This document shows, one piece after another, positions 8,985 to 16,494 of a stretch of 64,000 nucleotides of DNA (the first letter of the stretch is position 1; the number at the start of each line of letters is the position of its first letter). Origin of the DNA: Candidatus Desulforudis audaxviator MP104C (GTDB lineage Bacteria; Bacillota; Desulfotomaculia; Desulfotomaculales; Desulforudaceae). Below the pieces are notes generated by a model. It was not told where the DNA came from and did not search any database. It was given only the letters and a program-made list of their open reading frames with translations. Where the stretch lies: assembly GCF_000018425.1 (NCBI RefSeq), contig NC_010424.1, forward strand, positions 806,001-870,000, read 5' to 3'. The position numbers and the translations under genes are program-made.

Positions 8985-10307
8985 GTGGGTTGGGCAAAGA
9001 AAAAAGGCAAGAAGCAGGAAAACCGGCTGTACCTGACCAGGGTAGCGCCGCTTCCGCTGGATAAATGGCTGCCCGTCTTCGAGATACCCATGCTTGCTGG
9101 GACGAAGCTGTGGAACTCCTGCGTGTGGGAGAGCCGGGAAGCCCGCAAAAACGGCACAAAGTACCCGACTGAAAGCGAGATGAAGGAAAAGTTCAAGGGC
9201 TACGAGTCCTGGAAACGGCTCCACTCCCAGAGTTCCCAGTCTGTGGTGGAAGAGTATTTCGAGGCGGTGCGCTCCTACGTCAAACATAAAGACAACGGAC
9301 GCGACGAGATGCGCCCGCCCGGATTCAAGCCCAAAGCTACCTTGCGCACTATAACCTGGAAGCGGCAGGGCTTCGAGTGCCGGGAAGGCCTTTTGACCCT
9401 GAAGCTCTCCCGCAAGCTGGACGACATCGGAGTGTCACTTCCCGAGGGCTTTGACACCCTGGAATTGCCCGACGGCACAGTTTTGAAGGGGACGCCTGTC
9501 GAGGTCAAGGTGAAAGCGGTTTACCGCAAAAATAAAATAGTCGGCCTGGAGTTGCACGTCACCTGGGACTTCGGCGTGGTGCCGATGGTGCTGGCCGGCA
9601 AGGTGTCGGCCTATGATCTAAACACCGCCCTGGTCGCCAGGGGTTCCACCGAAGGCAGCCAACAGTTAATCGTCTGCCGGGAACTGCTCTCTTTAATCCA
9701 GTACCGGAACAAAGTAATCGCCGGGTTCCAGCAGAAGATGTCCCGGTGCAAGGAAGGTTCCCGGAAGTGGAAAGCATTACTTGCGGCCAAACGCGACAGG
9801 CTCAAAAAGCTTGGCCGCCGGATTGACCAGTTGACCAACGCCTTGACCAAACTGATGGCCGAGCTGGATCGGGCGGAGGATATAGCATTTTCCGTGCTGG
9901 GCGATTTAACTGATATCAGGCGGAAAGCTCGTACAGGCGACAAAAATAAGAAAGCCAGCCAGAAGATTAACCAGTTACCTTACGCTCAAATCGAGCGGCA
10001 GCATAGCTACAAGTCTCTGCTCAGGCAGGTATATCCAGACAAAGCGAGCGAGAGGTACAGCTCTCAGACGTGCAGTCATTGCGGGGCGAGGAACAAGTCT
10101 TACCGGGTCCACCGGGGCCTTTGGCGCTGCGAGAAGTGCCGTGTGACGATGCATGCCGATTTAAACGGTGTTAACGGCGTCATGAAGAATTACCTGTTCG
10201 GGCGTTGTGGTATGGAGCAGCCTTTCCTGCTTAAGCCGCTGGAAGTGTACCGGTGGGACAAAAGGTTTAACCGTTTTGTGAAAGTATCTCTAAGGGCTGT
10301 GGCGTAG
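8985..10307 (+). CDS. tnpB: TnpB-family RNA-guided nuclease (IS200/IS605 OrfB)
   Basis: A 440-residue protein related to the ancestors of Cas12. The C-terminal half shows the split RuvC fold: first Asp in AYDLN (about residue 209), second block SVLGDLTDIRR (about 305), a zinc ribbon CSHCG-x-WRCEKC (about 363-385), and the last Asp in HADLNGVNGV (about 390). At the second block most TnpBs have Glu (EDL); here it is Gly (GDL), a variant also seen in other OrfB lineages and thought to use another acidic residue. Family members cut DNA guided by an RNA from the 3' end of the element. The start is GTG or the ATG shortly after; an initial Lys-rich helix follows. Confidence 0.88.
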   Translation: MGWAKKKGKKQENRLYLTRVAPLPLDKWLPVFEIPMLAGTKLWNSCVWESREARKNGTKYPTESEMKEKFKGYESWKRLHSQSSQSVVEEYFEAVRSYVKHKDNGRDEMRPPGFKPKATLRTITWKRQGFECREGLLTLKLSRKLDDIGVSLPEGFDTLELPDGTVLKGTPVEVKVKAVYRKNKIVGLELHVTWDFGVVPMVLAGKVSAYDLNTALVARGSTEGSQQLIVCRELLSLIQYRNKVIAGFQQKMSRCKEGSRKWKALLAAKRDRLKKLGRRIDQLTNALTKLMAELDRAEDIAFSVLGDLTDIRRKARTGDKNKKASQKINQLPYAQIERQHSYKSLLRQVYPDKASERYSSQTCSHCGARNKSYRVHRGLWRCEKCRVTMHADLNGVNGVMKNYLFGRCGMEQPFLLKPLEVYRWDKRFNRFVKVSLRAVA

Positions 10308-10525
10308 TGCCGGGCACCTGGAGTAGTTGTGGCGTTAGTGACCGCCCCCTTTGGGAGCCGAAAGGCGTCTGTACCAGAGTTACCCGCATGTATCTATCCA
10401 ATTCGTAACACGGGAAAAACATCCGATTCGCAATACCCAATGCGCCAGGTAAACCGATGATCCCGGGAGTACGGGTAAGGTTTGTAGAAGCCTTACCCCT
10501 TCAGGGGTAGGGAGTAGTCACGAAC
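10300..10525 (+). ncRNA. Predicted guide RNA (omega/reRNA) region at the tnpB 3' end
   Basis: TnpB guide RNAs span the end of tnpB and the right end of the element. The stretch after the stop codon contains several pairing segments and finishes with the right-end hairpin (CTTACCCC/GGGGTAGG) and GTAGTCAC, beyond which a guide would start (about 10520 onward, ACGAACGATTGATAC). The call rests on position and hairpins, not on a match to a covariance model. Confidence 0.5.
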
Positions 10526-10642
10526 GATTGATACAAAAGAGTTTGTTTAAATTTTGAGTTACCATGTCTGGTTAATTATCCCTGGTATAATATACCATTT
10601 TGGGATGGCTTTTTTTGCTTACTCGGCTCAGCTACCTTATCT

Positions 10643-10737
10643 CTTCCTGGCGGGGTGCCTGTCAAGGGCGACGTAAGCCGTCGCCGTCAGGCGATTGTCG
10701 TAAGGCAACCCTTGACAGGCGAATCCCGCCAGGAAGT
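10643..10737. repeat. Long two-part inverted repeat with a TCAAGGG/CCCTTGA core
   Basis: Two 12-bp arms pair perfectly: CTTCCTGGCGGG with CCCGCCAGGAAG (outer) and GCCTGTCAAGGG with CCCTTGACAGGC (inner), separated by a 2- to 3-base mismatch and closed by a loop of about 40 bases that has its own CGACG/CGTCG pairing. There is no T-run. A similar hairpin with the same TCAAGGG core but different outer arms is at 20773-20837. Origin unknown; it may be a small repeat family or a transposon end. Confidence 0.7.
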
Positions 10738-10759
10738 ACAATCGGGAAAGCCGGGTAAG

Positions 10760-11414
10760 CTAAGCATGGTAAACTTCTGCCGGAGTCCGGTAGGCAAGTG
10801 CTTGGTGCAAGCGTTTGTAGTTGTAGAAGGTAAGATATTCGCCCAGTCTTCTTCTTGCTTTCCGGGGACTCTGGTATTCGTGCAGGTACACCTCCTCGTA
10901 CTTGATGATCCGCCACAGGCGTTCCGTAAAGATGTTGTCCTGGGCGCGGCCCCGGCTGTCCATGCTGATTTGGACGCCGGCTTCCTTAAGTAATTTGGAT
11001 ATATTGTGGACTAGACTGCCCTAGTCGCTGTTCATAATTTGTGGCCTGGTCAGGGAGAAGGCCTAGCTGACGGCAGCACACACGAAGTCTACTGATAAGG
11101 GTATCGGACAGCTCCCAGCTTACTACGAAGCGGGAGTACCAGTCCAGGACGGCCGTTATGTACATCCATCCCTTAAGCATGCGGATGTAGGTGATGTCAA
11201 TGCCCCAGACCTGATTTGGTTGTTGGATGACCACCCCCCTCAACAGGTAGGGATAAACCAGGTGTTCGTAACGTCTTTTGCTTAAGTTCGGTCCCGGGGA
11301 GATGGCCGCGATCCCCATCTCCCGCATGTGGCGCTGCACAGCTTTGCGGTTGACCAGAAAACCTTCGCGTTTTAATTGGGCAGTTATCCGGCGCGATCCG
11401 TAATACGGAACGCT
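10760..11414 (-). pseudogene. IS3-family transposase (OrfB) relic, frameshifted
   Basis: Minus-strand translation gives YYGSRRITAQLKREG, then NQVWGIDITYIRML and MYITAVLDWYSRFVVSWELS (first catalytic Asp of the DDE core), a frameshift, NSD followed by a stop codon in place of Gln before GS, and finally MDSRGRAQDNIFTERLW and YNYKRLHQALAYRTPAEV. These blocks define an IS3/IS150 OrfB. OrfA is absent and the front is fused in frame to the intron reverse transcriptase at about 11415. It cannot make an active transposase. Confidence 0.82.
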
Positions 11415-11915
11415 GCCGTCGCTGACTTTCCGGTTAATGCCTTCCAGGATCAGTTCGTGGTTGAGCCGGTCAAAGCATTTGGACAGATCCATGTCCACTA
11501 CGTGTTCCAGTCCATATCTGTTCATAAATCTTTCCGCTTTAGCTACGGCTTGATGGCAGGAACGTCCCAGTCGGTATCCATAGCTGGATGGGTGAAAGTC
11601 AGGATCAAAGATGGGCTGCAGAATGTTGAGCAGGGCTTGTTGGACCACCCGGTCTCTTACGGTGGGAATGCCTAATGGGCGGTTACTGCCATCCGGTTTT
11701 GGTATTTCCACGCGTAGGACGGGCTGTGGCTCGTACGTGCCGGTTTTCAGTTCGTGATGAAGTTGGTCCAGCCTCTCGTCCAAGTTCCGGCCAAAAGCTT
11801 CCACGGTCTCTCCGTCTACTCCGGGAGCGCCATTGTTGGCTCTTACGGCACGATAGGCTTGAATGAGGTTTTCAAGCCGGTAGACCTTGTCAATAAGGCT
11901 GTACCATTTCTTCAT
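11415..11915 (-). pseudogene. ltrA: Group II intron reverse transcriptase, N-terminal fragment
   Basis: The first 167 residues are a typical intron-encoded reverse transcriptase: NLIQAYRAVRANNGAPGVDG, then the fingers block PDGSNRPLGIPTVRDRVVQQ, SYGYRLGRSCHQAV and VDMDLSKCFDRLNH (first catalytic Asp). The frame then passes without a stop into IS3 transposase sequence, so the YxDD motif, the maturase domain and any endonuclease domain are lost. The 5' region of the intron lies upstream on the same strand. Inactive by truncation. Confidence 0.88.
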
Positions 11916-12639
11916 CTCTTCACCTGCTTTCGCTATGCTCCCTCGGTGCCTCGCGACTCGGCGGCGGTTTCTTCCCGCGGTTTCTCGGTGTCTCTAGCTC
12001 GCTGGCAATCTTACCGTGACCTTTCGCGGTACTCCACCTGAGCGGACATCGGGTCCAGCAGGTTCGTCACCCCCGGTCCCAACGTTCCCTTTGGCGTTTC
12101 GGCCTCGGTTGTCTTCTCGTCCCAGTCGGTCGGTTTCCCTTGGTTGCATACTTCGGTTTACCTGCGCCCCTTCGCAGGCATAGAGGCTTTTGGCTCCCTA
12201 TGCCTCACTGCAACTTGGTGCAGTGTCCCCCCGGTTTTGCCCTCCGGTCTGTTACCAGCCTTCACCGGCCGGGGGTTCGTCACTACTGGGGCTTGTCTGC
12301 ACCCCGCACCACTTCGGCTCTCCCTTGCGTTTCCGCTTGTTCGGGCCTACCTGTATCCAGGATGGTACGGGGCTTCCCCGGGTAAGTCTGTCTGCCCGAA
12401 CTTGAACGCATCCGTCTTAACTCCTCAGGTTATCCAGCTTTCGGGCTTTCCCATATCTTGCAAGGTTACCCACCTGAAGAGCCAACCCCGGTTCGCTTGC
12501 GCTATGTTCCAAGTTCCCCCTTCAGCTTCCTTCAGACCCCACCGTTGCCGGTGACGCCCTTGCCTACGGGTTGTCTTCCCGCTGGTTAGGTGACAGGGTT
12601 TCTTTCAACCCATCGGCGCAACAGACATGCCGGGCGCAC
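11916..12639 (-). ncRNA. Group II intron 5' structural region
   Basis: About 720 bases without a plausible gene, between the intron 5' end (GTGCGCCCGGCATG) and the reverse transcriptase start. The G+C-rich, pairing-prone sequence and its place fit domains I-III. Two hairpins visible on the minus strand are CACTGCACC/GTTGCAGTG and AGGCATAG/CTATGCCT. Several short open frames on the plus strand here are taken to be chance. Confidence 0.6.
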
Positions 12640-12680
12640 AAAAAAGGCCGGGCGCTTTTGGGCGGCCGACCTTTTTTTTG
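12640..12680. terminator. Bidirectional terminator, probably of the Crp/Fnr gene; intron target
   Basis: AAAAAGGCCGGGCG and GGCGGCCGACCTTTTTTTT form a stem with T-runs on both strands. On the minus strand it is followed at once by the group II intron 5' end, so it appears to be the landing site of the intron as well as the terminator separating the Crp/Fnr gene from the transporter operon. Confidence 0.72.
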
Positions 12681-12698
12681 TCACTGGCAGACATTCGG

Positions 12699-12741
12699 TT
12701 GACAAAAAATTAACCTTGTCTGGGTTCCTGAAGAACAGACA
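12699..12741 (+). promoter_or_regulatory. Possible promoter/operator of the transporter operon
   Basis: TTGACA at 12699-12704 looks like a -35 box. About 12 bases on, TGTCTGGGTTC and GAACAGACA form an inverted repeat (12717-12741) overlapping where a -10 box would lie; no good TATAAT is seen. A weak -10 covered by a palindrome suggests control by a regulator, with the upstream Crp/Fnr protein a natural candidate (inference; the palindrome is not the classical TGTGA-N6-TCACA). Confidence 0.45.
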
Positions 12742-12865
12742 GGCCAACCCTCCGAGGATTAGACTGAACAGTAAGAAACTTTGGTAAAGGAGGGTGGGTT
12801 CAAAGTCAGATGTTGGGCAAATAAGTTTAATCCATCACAAATTCCTTAAGAGGGGGGGTACACGT

Positions 12866-14341
12866 ATGTCCTTGGTGAAGCGTGTCCTGGACAACGGCCG
12901 GGAGGCGGGCCTAAGAAACACCAAAGCCGCAGTTTTCGGTTTCCTGTTCTCCTGGGTGGTTTTCTTCAGCGTTCTTAATCTGGTCCCTGTGTCCGAGGCT
13001 CTGACCCCGGAAGGCCGGGCGGCCTTGGCGGTAATGGCTTGGGCTATGGTGATCTGGGTGTCGGAGGCGCTGCCTATGGGTATCTCTGGCCTCGGGATTT
13101 GCGTGCTGCTTATGCTGACCGGTGCTCTACCGAAGGTACCCGATGCGTTTTCCGGTTTCACGACGTCGGTTACCTTCCTAGTTTTGGGCTGCTTCATTCT
13201 GGCGGCGCTGATGCAGGTCACTGGTTTGGACCGGCGCATTGCACTGGGGATCGTGTCCAGAGTCAAGCCCCGGGTGGGGAGCGTACTGGGGGGTCTGATG
13301 GGCGCCCACTTTGTGACCGCCATTTTGGTGCCCGCCACTAACGCCCGCGGAGCAGTGTTCCTGCCGATCGTGACCAGTATTATACGCCTTTTGGGAGACT
13401 CACCGGATGCAAAACGGGGCCGCAAAGCCCTGGCTATGGCAGGAATCGGGATGGCGGCCCTCGCTGCCGGGATTATAACCATGCACAGTCACATGTCTAA
13501 CGTGATTATCGCTCAGGCCCTAAACGAAGCGGTCGGCCCCGGGACCATGACCTGGGGTAAGTGGCTCTGGATGCACTGGCCGCTCTTGGGTATTTTCCCG
13601 GTTATGTGGCTCTGGGTAACCTGGGCGCTGAAGTGCGCCAAGGTGGAGATCCCCGGCGGTATGGATGAGATCAGGAAGCAGAAAGACGCCCTGGGTACCA
13701 TGAGCTGGAATGAATGGGTGGTGCTGATTTGCACCTCCATCGCGGTGTTTCTGTGGGCCACGGACTCGTGGCACAAACTGGGCATCCACACCGTAACCCT
13801 GCTAGTGGTGATGGCGATCCTTATCCCCGGCGTGGTCAGTATTAACTGGAAGCGAGTGCAGCAGAACGTTATTTGGGGTACATGGCTGTTACTTTGTGGT
13901 TCCTTGTCTCTGGTTACCGCTTTTGCAAAGACCGGCGTTGACAAGTGGCTGGCTTCGCAGCTGGTGGCCATCACGCCGGCCTGGGGCTGGGTGGCGGTGA
14001 CGTTGCTCATCTGCGTTGTGGTCCAGATCATCCGACTGGGCATCATCAGCAACGTGGCGGCGGTGACGCTGATGGCACCGGTGGTCGTGGCCATGGCCCC
14101 CTTGCTAGATCTAAACACCGTTGCCTTTTCGCTGGTGGTGCTGAACATCGATTCCTACGCCTTCATTCTACCCATCTCAGTAACTGCCTGTCTGATTGCC
14201 TACGGTACCGAGGAGTTCACCTTCACAGAGTTCATGAAAATCGGCGCCCCGTTCACCTTCTTTGTAATTCTGTACATGGTGTTCGTGATGGTTCCCTGGT
14301 GGGCGGTGTGCGGTTACCCGATATGGGAGCCTATCAACTAG
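12866..14341 (+). CDS. DASS/SLC13-family anion transporter
   Basis: A 491-residue membrane protein with about 11-12 hydrophobic segments, belonging to the divalent-anion:sodium symporters, which carry dicarboxylates or sulfate. Family marks include AWAMVIWVSEALPMGISGL near the N-terminus and two Ser-Asn substrate/sodium motifs, HSHMSNV (about residue 212) and ISNVAAVTLMAP (about 395). ATG at 12866 is preferred over an upstream in-frame GTG/ATG because AGAGGGGGGG precedes it and the first membrane segment follows after about 25 residues. It is first in an operon with AprA/AprB-like and Qmo/Hdr-like proteins (15-base gap), so it probably imports their anionic substrate. The substrate cannot be read from sequence. 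Confidence 0.88.
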   Translation: MSLVKRVLDNGREAGLRNTKAAVFGFLFSWVVFFSVLNLVPVSEALTPEGRAALAVMAWAMVIWVSEALPMGISGLGICVLLMLTGALPKVPDAFSGFTTSVTFLVLGCFILAALMQVTGLDRRIALGIVSRVKPRVGSVLGGLMGAHFVTAILVPATNARGAVFLPIVTSIIRLLGDSPDAKRGRKALAMAGIGMAALAAGIITMHSHMSNVIIAQALNEAVGPGTMTWGKWLWMHWPLLGIFPVMWLWVTWALKCAKVEIPGGMDEIRKQKDALGTMSWNEWVVLICTSIAVFLWATDSWHKLGIHTVTLLVVMAILIPGVVSINWKRVQQNVIWGTWLLLCGSLSLVTAFAKTGVDKWLASQLVAITPAWGWVAVTLLICVVVQIIRLGIISNVAAVTLMAPVVVAMAPLLDLNTVAFSLVVLNIDSYAFILPISVTACLIAYGTEEFTFTEFMKIGAPFTFFVILYMVFVMVPWWAVCGYPIWEPIN

Positions 14342-14356
14342 TTAAGGAGGGGGATT

Positions 14357-16096
14357 ATGTCGGAGAAGAGGCTGCTAAAACCCGAAGCGGTCCAGGAGGT
14401 CCACCTGGAAACCGACATTCTCATCATCGGTGCGGGTAATGCCGGGTGCTTTGCCGCCATTGAGGCTAAACGCCTGAACCCCAACCTGAAGGTCACACTT
14501 TTGGAGAAGGCGCATATCGACCGTAGCGGCTGTCTGGCGGCGGGGATGGACGCGCTGAATACTTACATCAAGAAGGGGAAGACCAGAGAAGACCTTGTCC
14601 GCTGGAGTCGCGACCAGGTTGGGGGCGGCCCGCTACGGGAAGACCTCACCCTGTCCATGGCGGAGTACCTGAACCGATGCATTGAGGAGTGGGAAGAGTG
14701 GGGGCTGCCCATTAAGAAGGACGAGAACGGCGAATACCTGGCCCGGGGCAAGTGGGACATCGCCATTCACGGTGAGTCTATGAAAGTGATCCTAGCGGAG
14801 AAAGTGCGTGAATACAACTGTGAGGTTATTAACAAGGTGGCGGCTACCAGCTACCTGGTGGACGAGGGCCGGGTAGTGGGGGTGACCGGTCTGGGCGTGA
14901 AGGACGGGAAATTCTACGTGGTGAGGGCGGGGGCCACCATCGTGGCCACCGGCGGCGCGGCGGGCCTCTACAAACCCTACACCAACGACGGCAATGACTG
15001 CCACCATCAGATCTGGTACTCACCTTTTAACGTGGGCACTGGGTATGCCATGGGCATCCGCATCGGTGCCGAGATGACCTCCTTCGAGATGCGCTGGTGC
15101 GCGGTACGGACCAAAGACTTCAACGGCCCCATCGATACCATCTCGGTGGGTTACAACGCGGCCATGATCAACGGCCGGGGTGAGAAGATTCTGCAGACAC
15201 ACTATTCCCACCTGGGCGGTGAGGCGGCGCCCCGATTCATCCGGGCCAACGCCCCCATGGACGAGTGGCTGGCGGGCCGCGGCCCCACCTACGTGGACAC
15301 CACCGGTATGACCCCGGAACAGGTCAAGGACCTAAAAGAGGATTACCTGAACGAGCGCCCCACCTTTGTCCAGTTCCTGGCGGCCCGCGGGCAGGACATC
15401 ACCAGGGAGCCGATTGAGGTTTACGGCAGCGACCCGTACATTGTGGGCGGCCACACCGCCAGCGGTTACTGGATCAACAACGACCGCTCCACTACTGTGC
15501 CGGGTCTGTTCGCCTGCGGCGACGTGGCGGGCGGGGTACCCAACAAGTTCGTGGGCGGCTGCGCCGCCGAGGGTGTCCTAGCCGCCATCGGCGCGGTCCA
15601 GTATGTGGCCGGCCTAACCGACCGGGGCCACATTGATCCGGAGGCGGTGAAGTCGGAAAAGGAAAGGGTCTACGCTCCCATGGTCCAGATGGCGGAGGTG
15701 GGAGACGGCATAACCCCCCGCGAGATGGAGGAACGTCTGCAACGGCTAATGGATGAATACGCCGGCGGCGTTCACCAGTTTTACCGCACCGACCATCACC
15801 GGTTGGAGTATGCCTTGAAGCACATCAAGATTTTGCAGGAGCAGGTGAGATACCTGATCGCCGAGGATGTGTTCAATCTTCTGGCGGCTCACGAGGTGAT
15901 CGACCGGCTGACGGTGGCCGAGGTGTTGGTGCACCATTTGCTATACCGGGCCGAAACCCGTTGGCCGGGCTGGCAGACCCGGGCAGACTTTCCGGAGAAG
16001 GACGAAAAACTCAACTGTTTCGTTAATTCGAGGTTTAACCCAGAGACTGGAGCCATTGAGGTGTTCACCCGCCCCTACGAGAAAGTGGTCGACTAA
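14357..16096 (+). CDS. AprA-like flavoprotein (APS reductase alpha / fumarate reductase superfamily)
   Basis: A 579-residue FAD enzyme closest in pattern to the alpha subunit of dissimilatory adenylylsulfate reductase. The FAD site is IIGAGNAGCFAAIEA (about residue 22). AprA-like blocks follow: DRSGCLAAGMDALNTY, EEWGLPIKKDENGEY, NVGTGYAMGIRIGAEMTSFE, VRTKDFNGP (the Arg matching Arg265 of the Archaeoglobus enzyme, by my alignment), GGHTASGYW (His matching His398), and ACGDVAGGVPNKFVGG. It is some 60 residues shorter than usual AprA and is encoded before, not after, its B partner. Start ATG with TTAAGGAGGGGG. Likely cytoplasmic, reducing or oxidising an anion brought in by the transporter; the substrate could be APS or another compound. 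Confidence 0.82.
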   Translation: MSEKRLLKPEAVQEVHLETDILIIGAGNAGCFAAIEAKRLNPNLKVTLLEKAHIDRSGCLAAGMDALNTYIKKGKTREDLVRWSRDQVGGGPLREDLTLSMAEYLNRCIEEWEEWGLPIKKDENGEYLARGKWDIAIHGESMKVILAEKVREYNCEVINKVAATSYLVDEGRVVGVTGLGVKDGKFYVVRAGATIVATGGAAGLYKPYTNDGNDCHHQIWYSPFNVGTGYAMGIRIGAEMTSFEMRWCAVRTKDFNGPIDTISVGYNAAMINGRGEKILQTHYSHLGGEAAPRFIRANAPMDEWLAGRGPTYVDTTGMTPEQVKDLKEDYLNERPTFVQFLAARGQDITREPIEVYGSDPYIVGGHTASGYWINNDRSTTVPGLFACGDVAGGVPNKFVGGCAAEGVLAAIGAVQYVAGLTDRGHIDPEAVKSEKERVYAPMVQMAEVGDGITPREMEERLQRLMDEYAGGVHQFYRTDHHRLEYALKHIKILQEQVRYLIAEDVFNLLAAHEVIDRLTVAEVLVHHLLYRAETRWPGWQTRADFPEKDEKLNCFVNSRFNPETGAIEVFTRPYEKVVD

Positions 16097-16115
16097 CGGA
16101 AGGAGGGACTGACTG

Positions 16116-16439
16116 GTGCCGCCAAGAGTGGACAATGTGAAATGTGACGGGTGCCGGAACGAGCGGGAGGCGCTATGTGAGCTCATCTGCCCGGGAAACC
16201 TGATGGCGCTCGATACCGAAACGAACAAAGGCTACTGCCGTTCTCCGCGGGACTGCTGGGACTGCATGAGTTGCACCAAGATCTGCCCCAAGGGTGCCAT
16301 TGAGACACGTATTCCCTATCAGCTTGGGTATTATTCCGCCAAATTGGTGCCCTTCACCGGGACCGGGAAGATGACCTGGACCGTAGTGGACATCGATGGT
16401 AAGGTGGAACGGTTCACTTTCCGGACGCGTAACAAGTAA
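16116..16439 (+). CDS. AprB-like ferredoxin subunit
   Basis: A 107-residue protein with two [4Fe-4S] clusters: CDGCRNEREALCELICP with its AprB-type insertion in the first cluster motif, and CWDCMSCTKICP in the second. The C-terminal beta tail (MTWTVVDIDGKVERFTF) is the AprB feature that wraps around AprA. Family knowledge: AprB passes electrons to the FAD of AprA. The GTG start is preceded by GGAAGGAGGG. It follows the AprA-like gene by 19 bases; in sulfate reducers the order is aprB-aprA, so the order is reversed here. Confidence 0.85.
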   Translation: MPPRVDNVKCDGCRNEREALCELICPGNLMALDTETNKGYCRSPRDCWDCMSCTKICPKGAIETRIPYQLGYYSAKLVPFTGTGKMTWTVVDIDGKVERFTFRTRNK

Positions 16440-16445
16440 CGGTGT

Positions 16446-16467
16446 GCGGGGGTGGTGACACCCCCGC
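16446..16467 (+). promoter_or_regulatory. Intercistronic hairpin between the AprB-like and QmoB-like genes
   Basis: GCGGGGGTG and CACCCCCGC form a perfect 9-bp stem closed by GTGA, starting six bases after the AprB-like stop codon. No T-run follows, so it is more likely an mRNA-stability or processing element than a terminator; it may set different expression levels for the two halves of the operon. Confidence 0.6.
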
Positions 16468-16494
16468 GGCGCCGCAATGGGAAGAGGGACAGCG

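Larger units (their letters stand above)
8900..10525 (+). mobile_element. IS200/IS605-type element carrying tnpB only
   Basis: A tnpB gene flanked by hairpin-rich ends without a TnpA transposase, so movement needs TnpA supplied elsewhere. The right end shows CTTACCCCTTCAGGGGTAGG followed by GTAGTCAC (about 10491-10519), typical of this superfamily. The left end is set only roughly, near an imperfect hairpin around 8917-8950. Confidence 0.65.
8774..12639 (-). mobile_element. Group II intron (IIC-like), split by later insertions
   Basis: On the minus strand an intron begins at GTGCGCCCGGCATG (5' end at 12639, matching the GUGYG consensus) directly after a terminator stem and T-run. It continues through a structured 5' region (12639 to about 11916) and the start of a reverse transcriptase (11915-11415), and ends with a domain V/VI-like stretch finishing in CCCTACTCGAT near 8774. 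Between RT and 3' end, a TnpB element and an IS3 relic have replaced the rest. Insertion right behind a terminator hairpin is typical of class IIC introns. Removing it joins the Crp/Fnr stop codon to that terminator at normal distance, which supports both ends. Confidence 0.7.

Noticed and set aside
12144-12554. Overlapping plus-strand frames of 81-136 codons across the intron 5' region
   Set aside because: They lie opposite the structured intron RNA, have no ribosome site and show no protein-like pattern.
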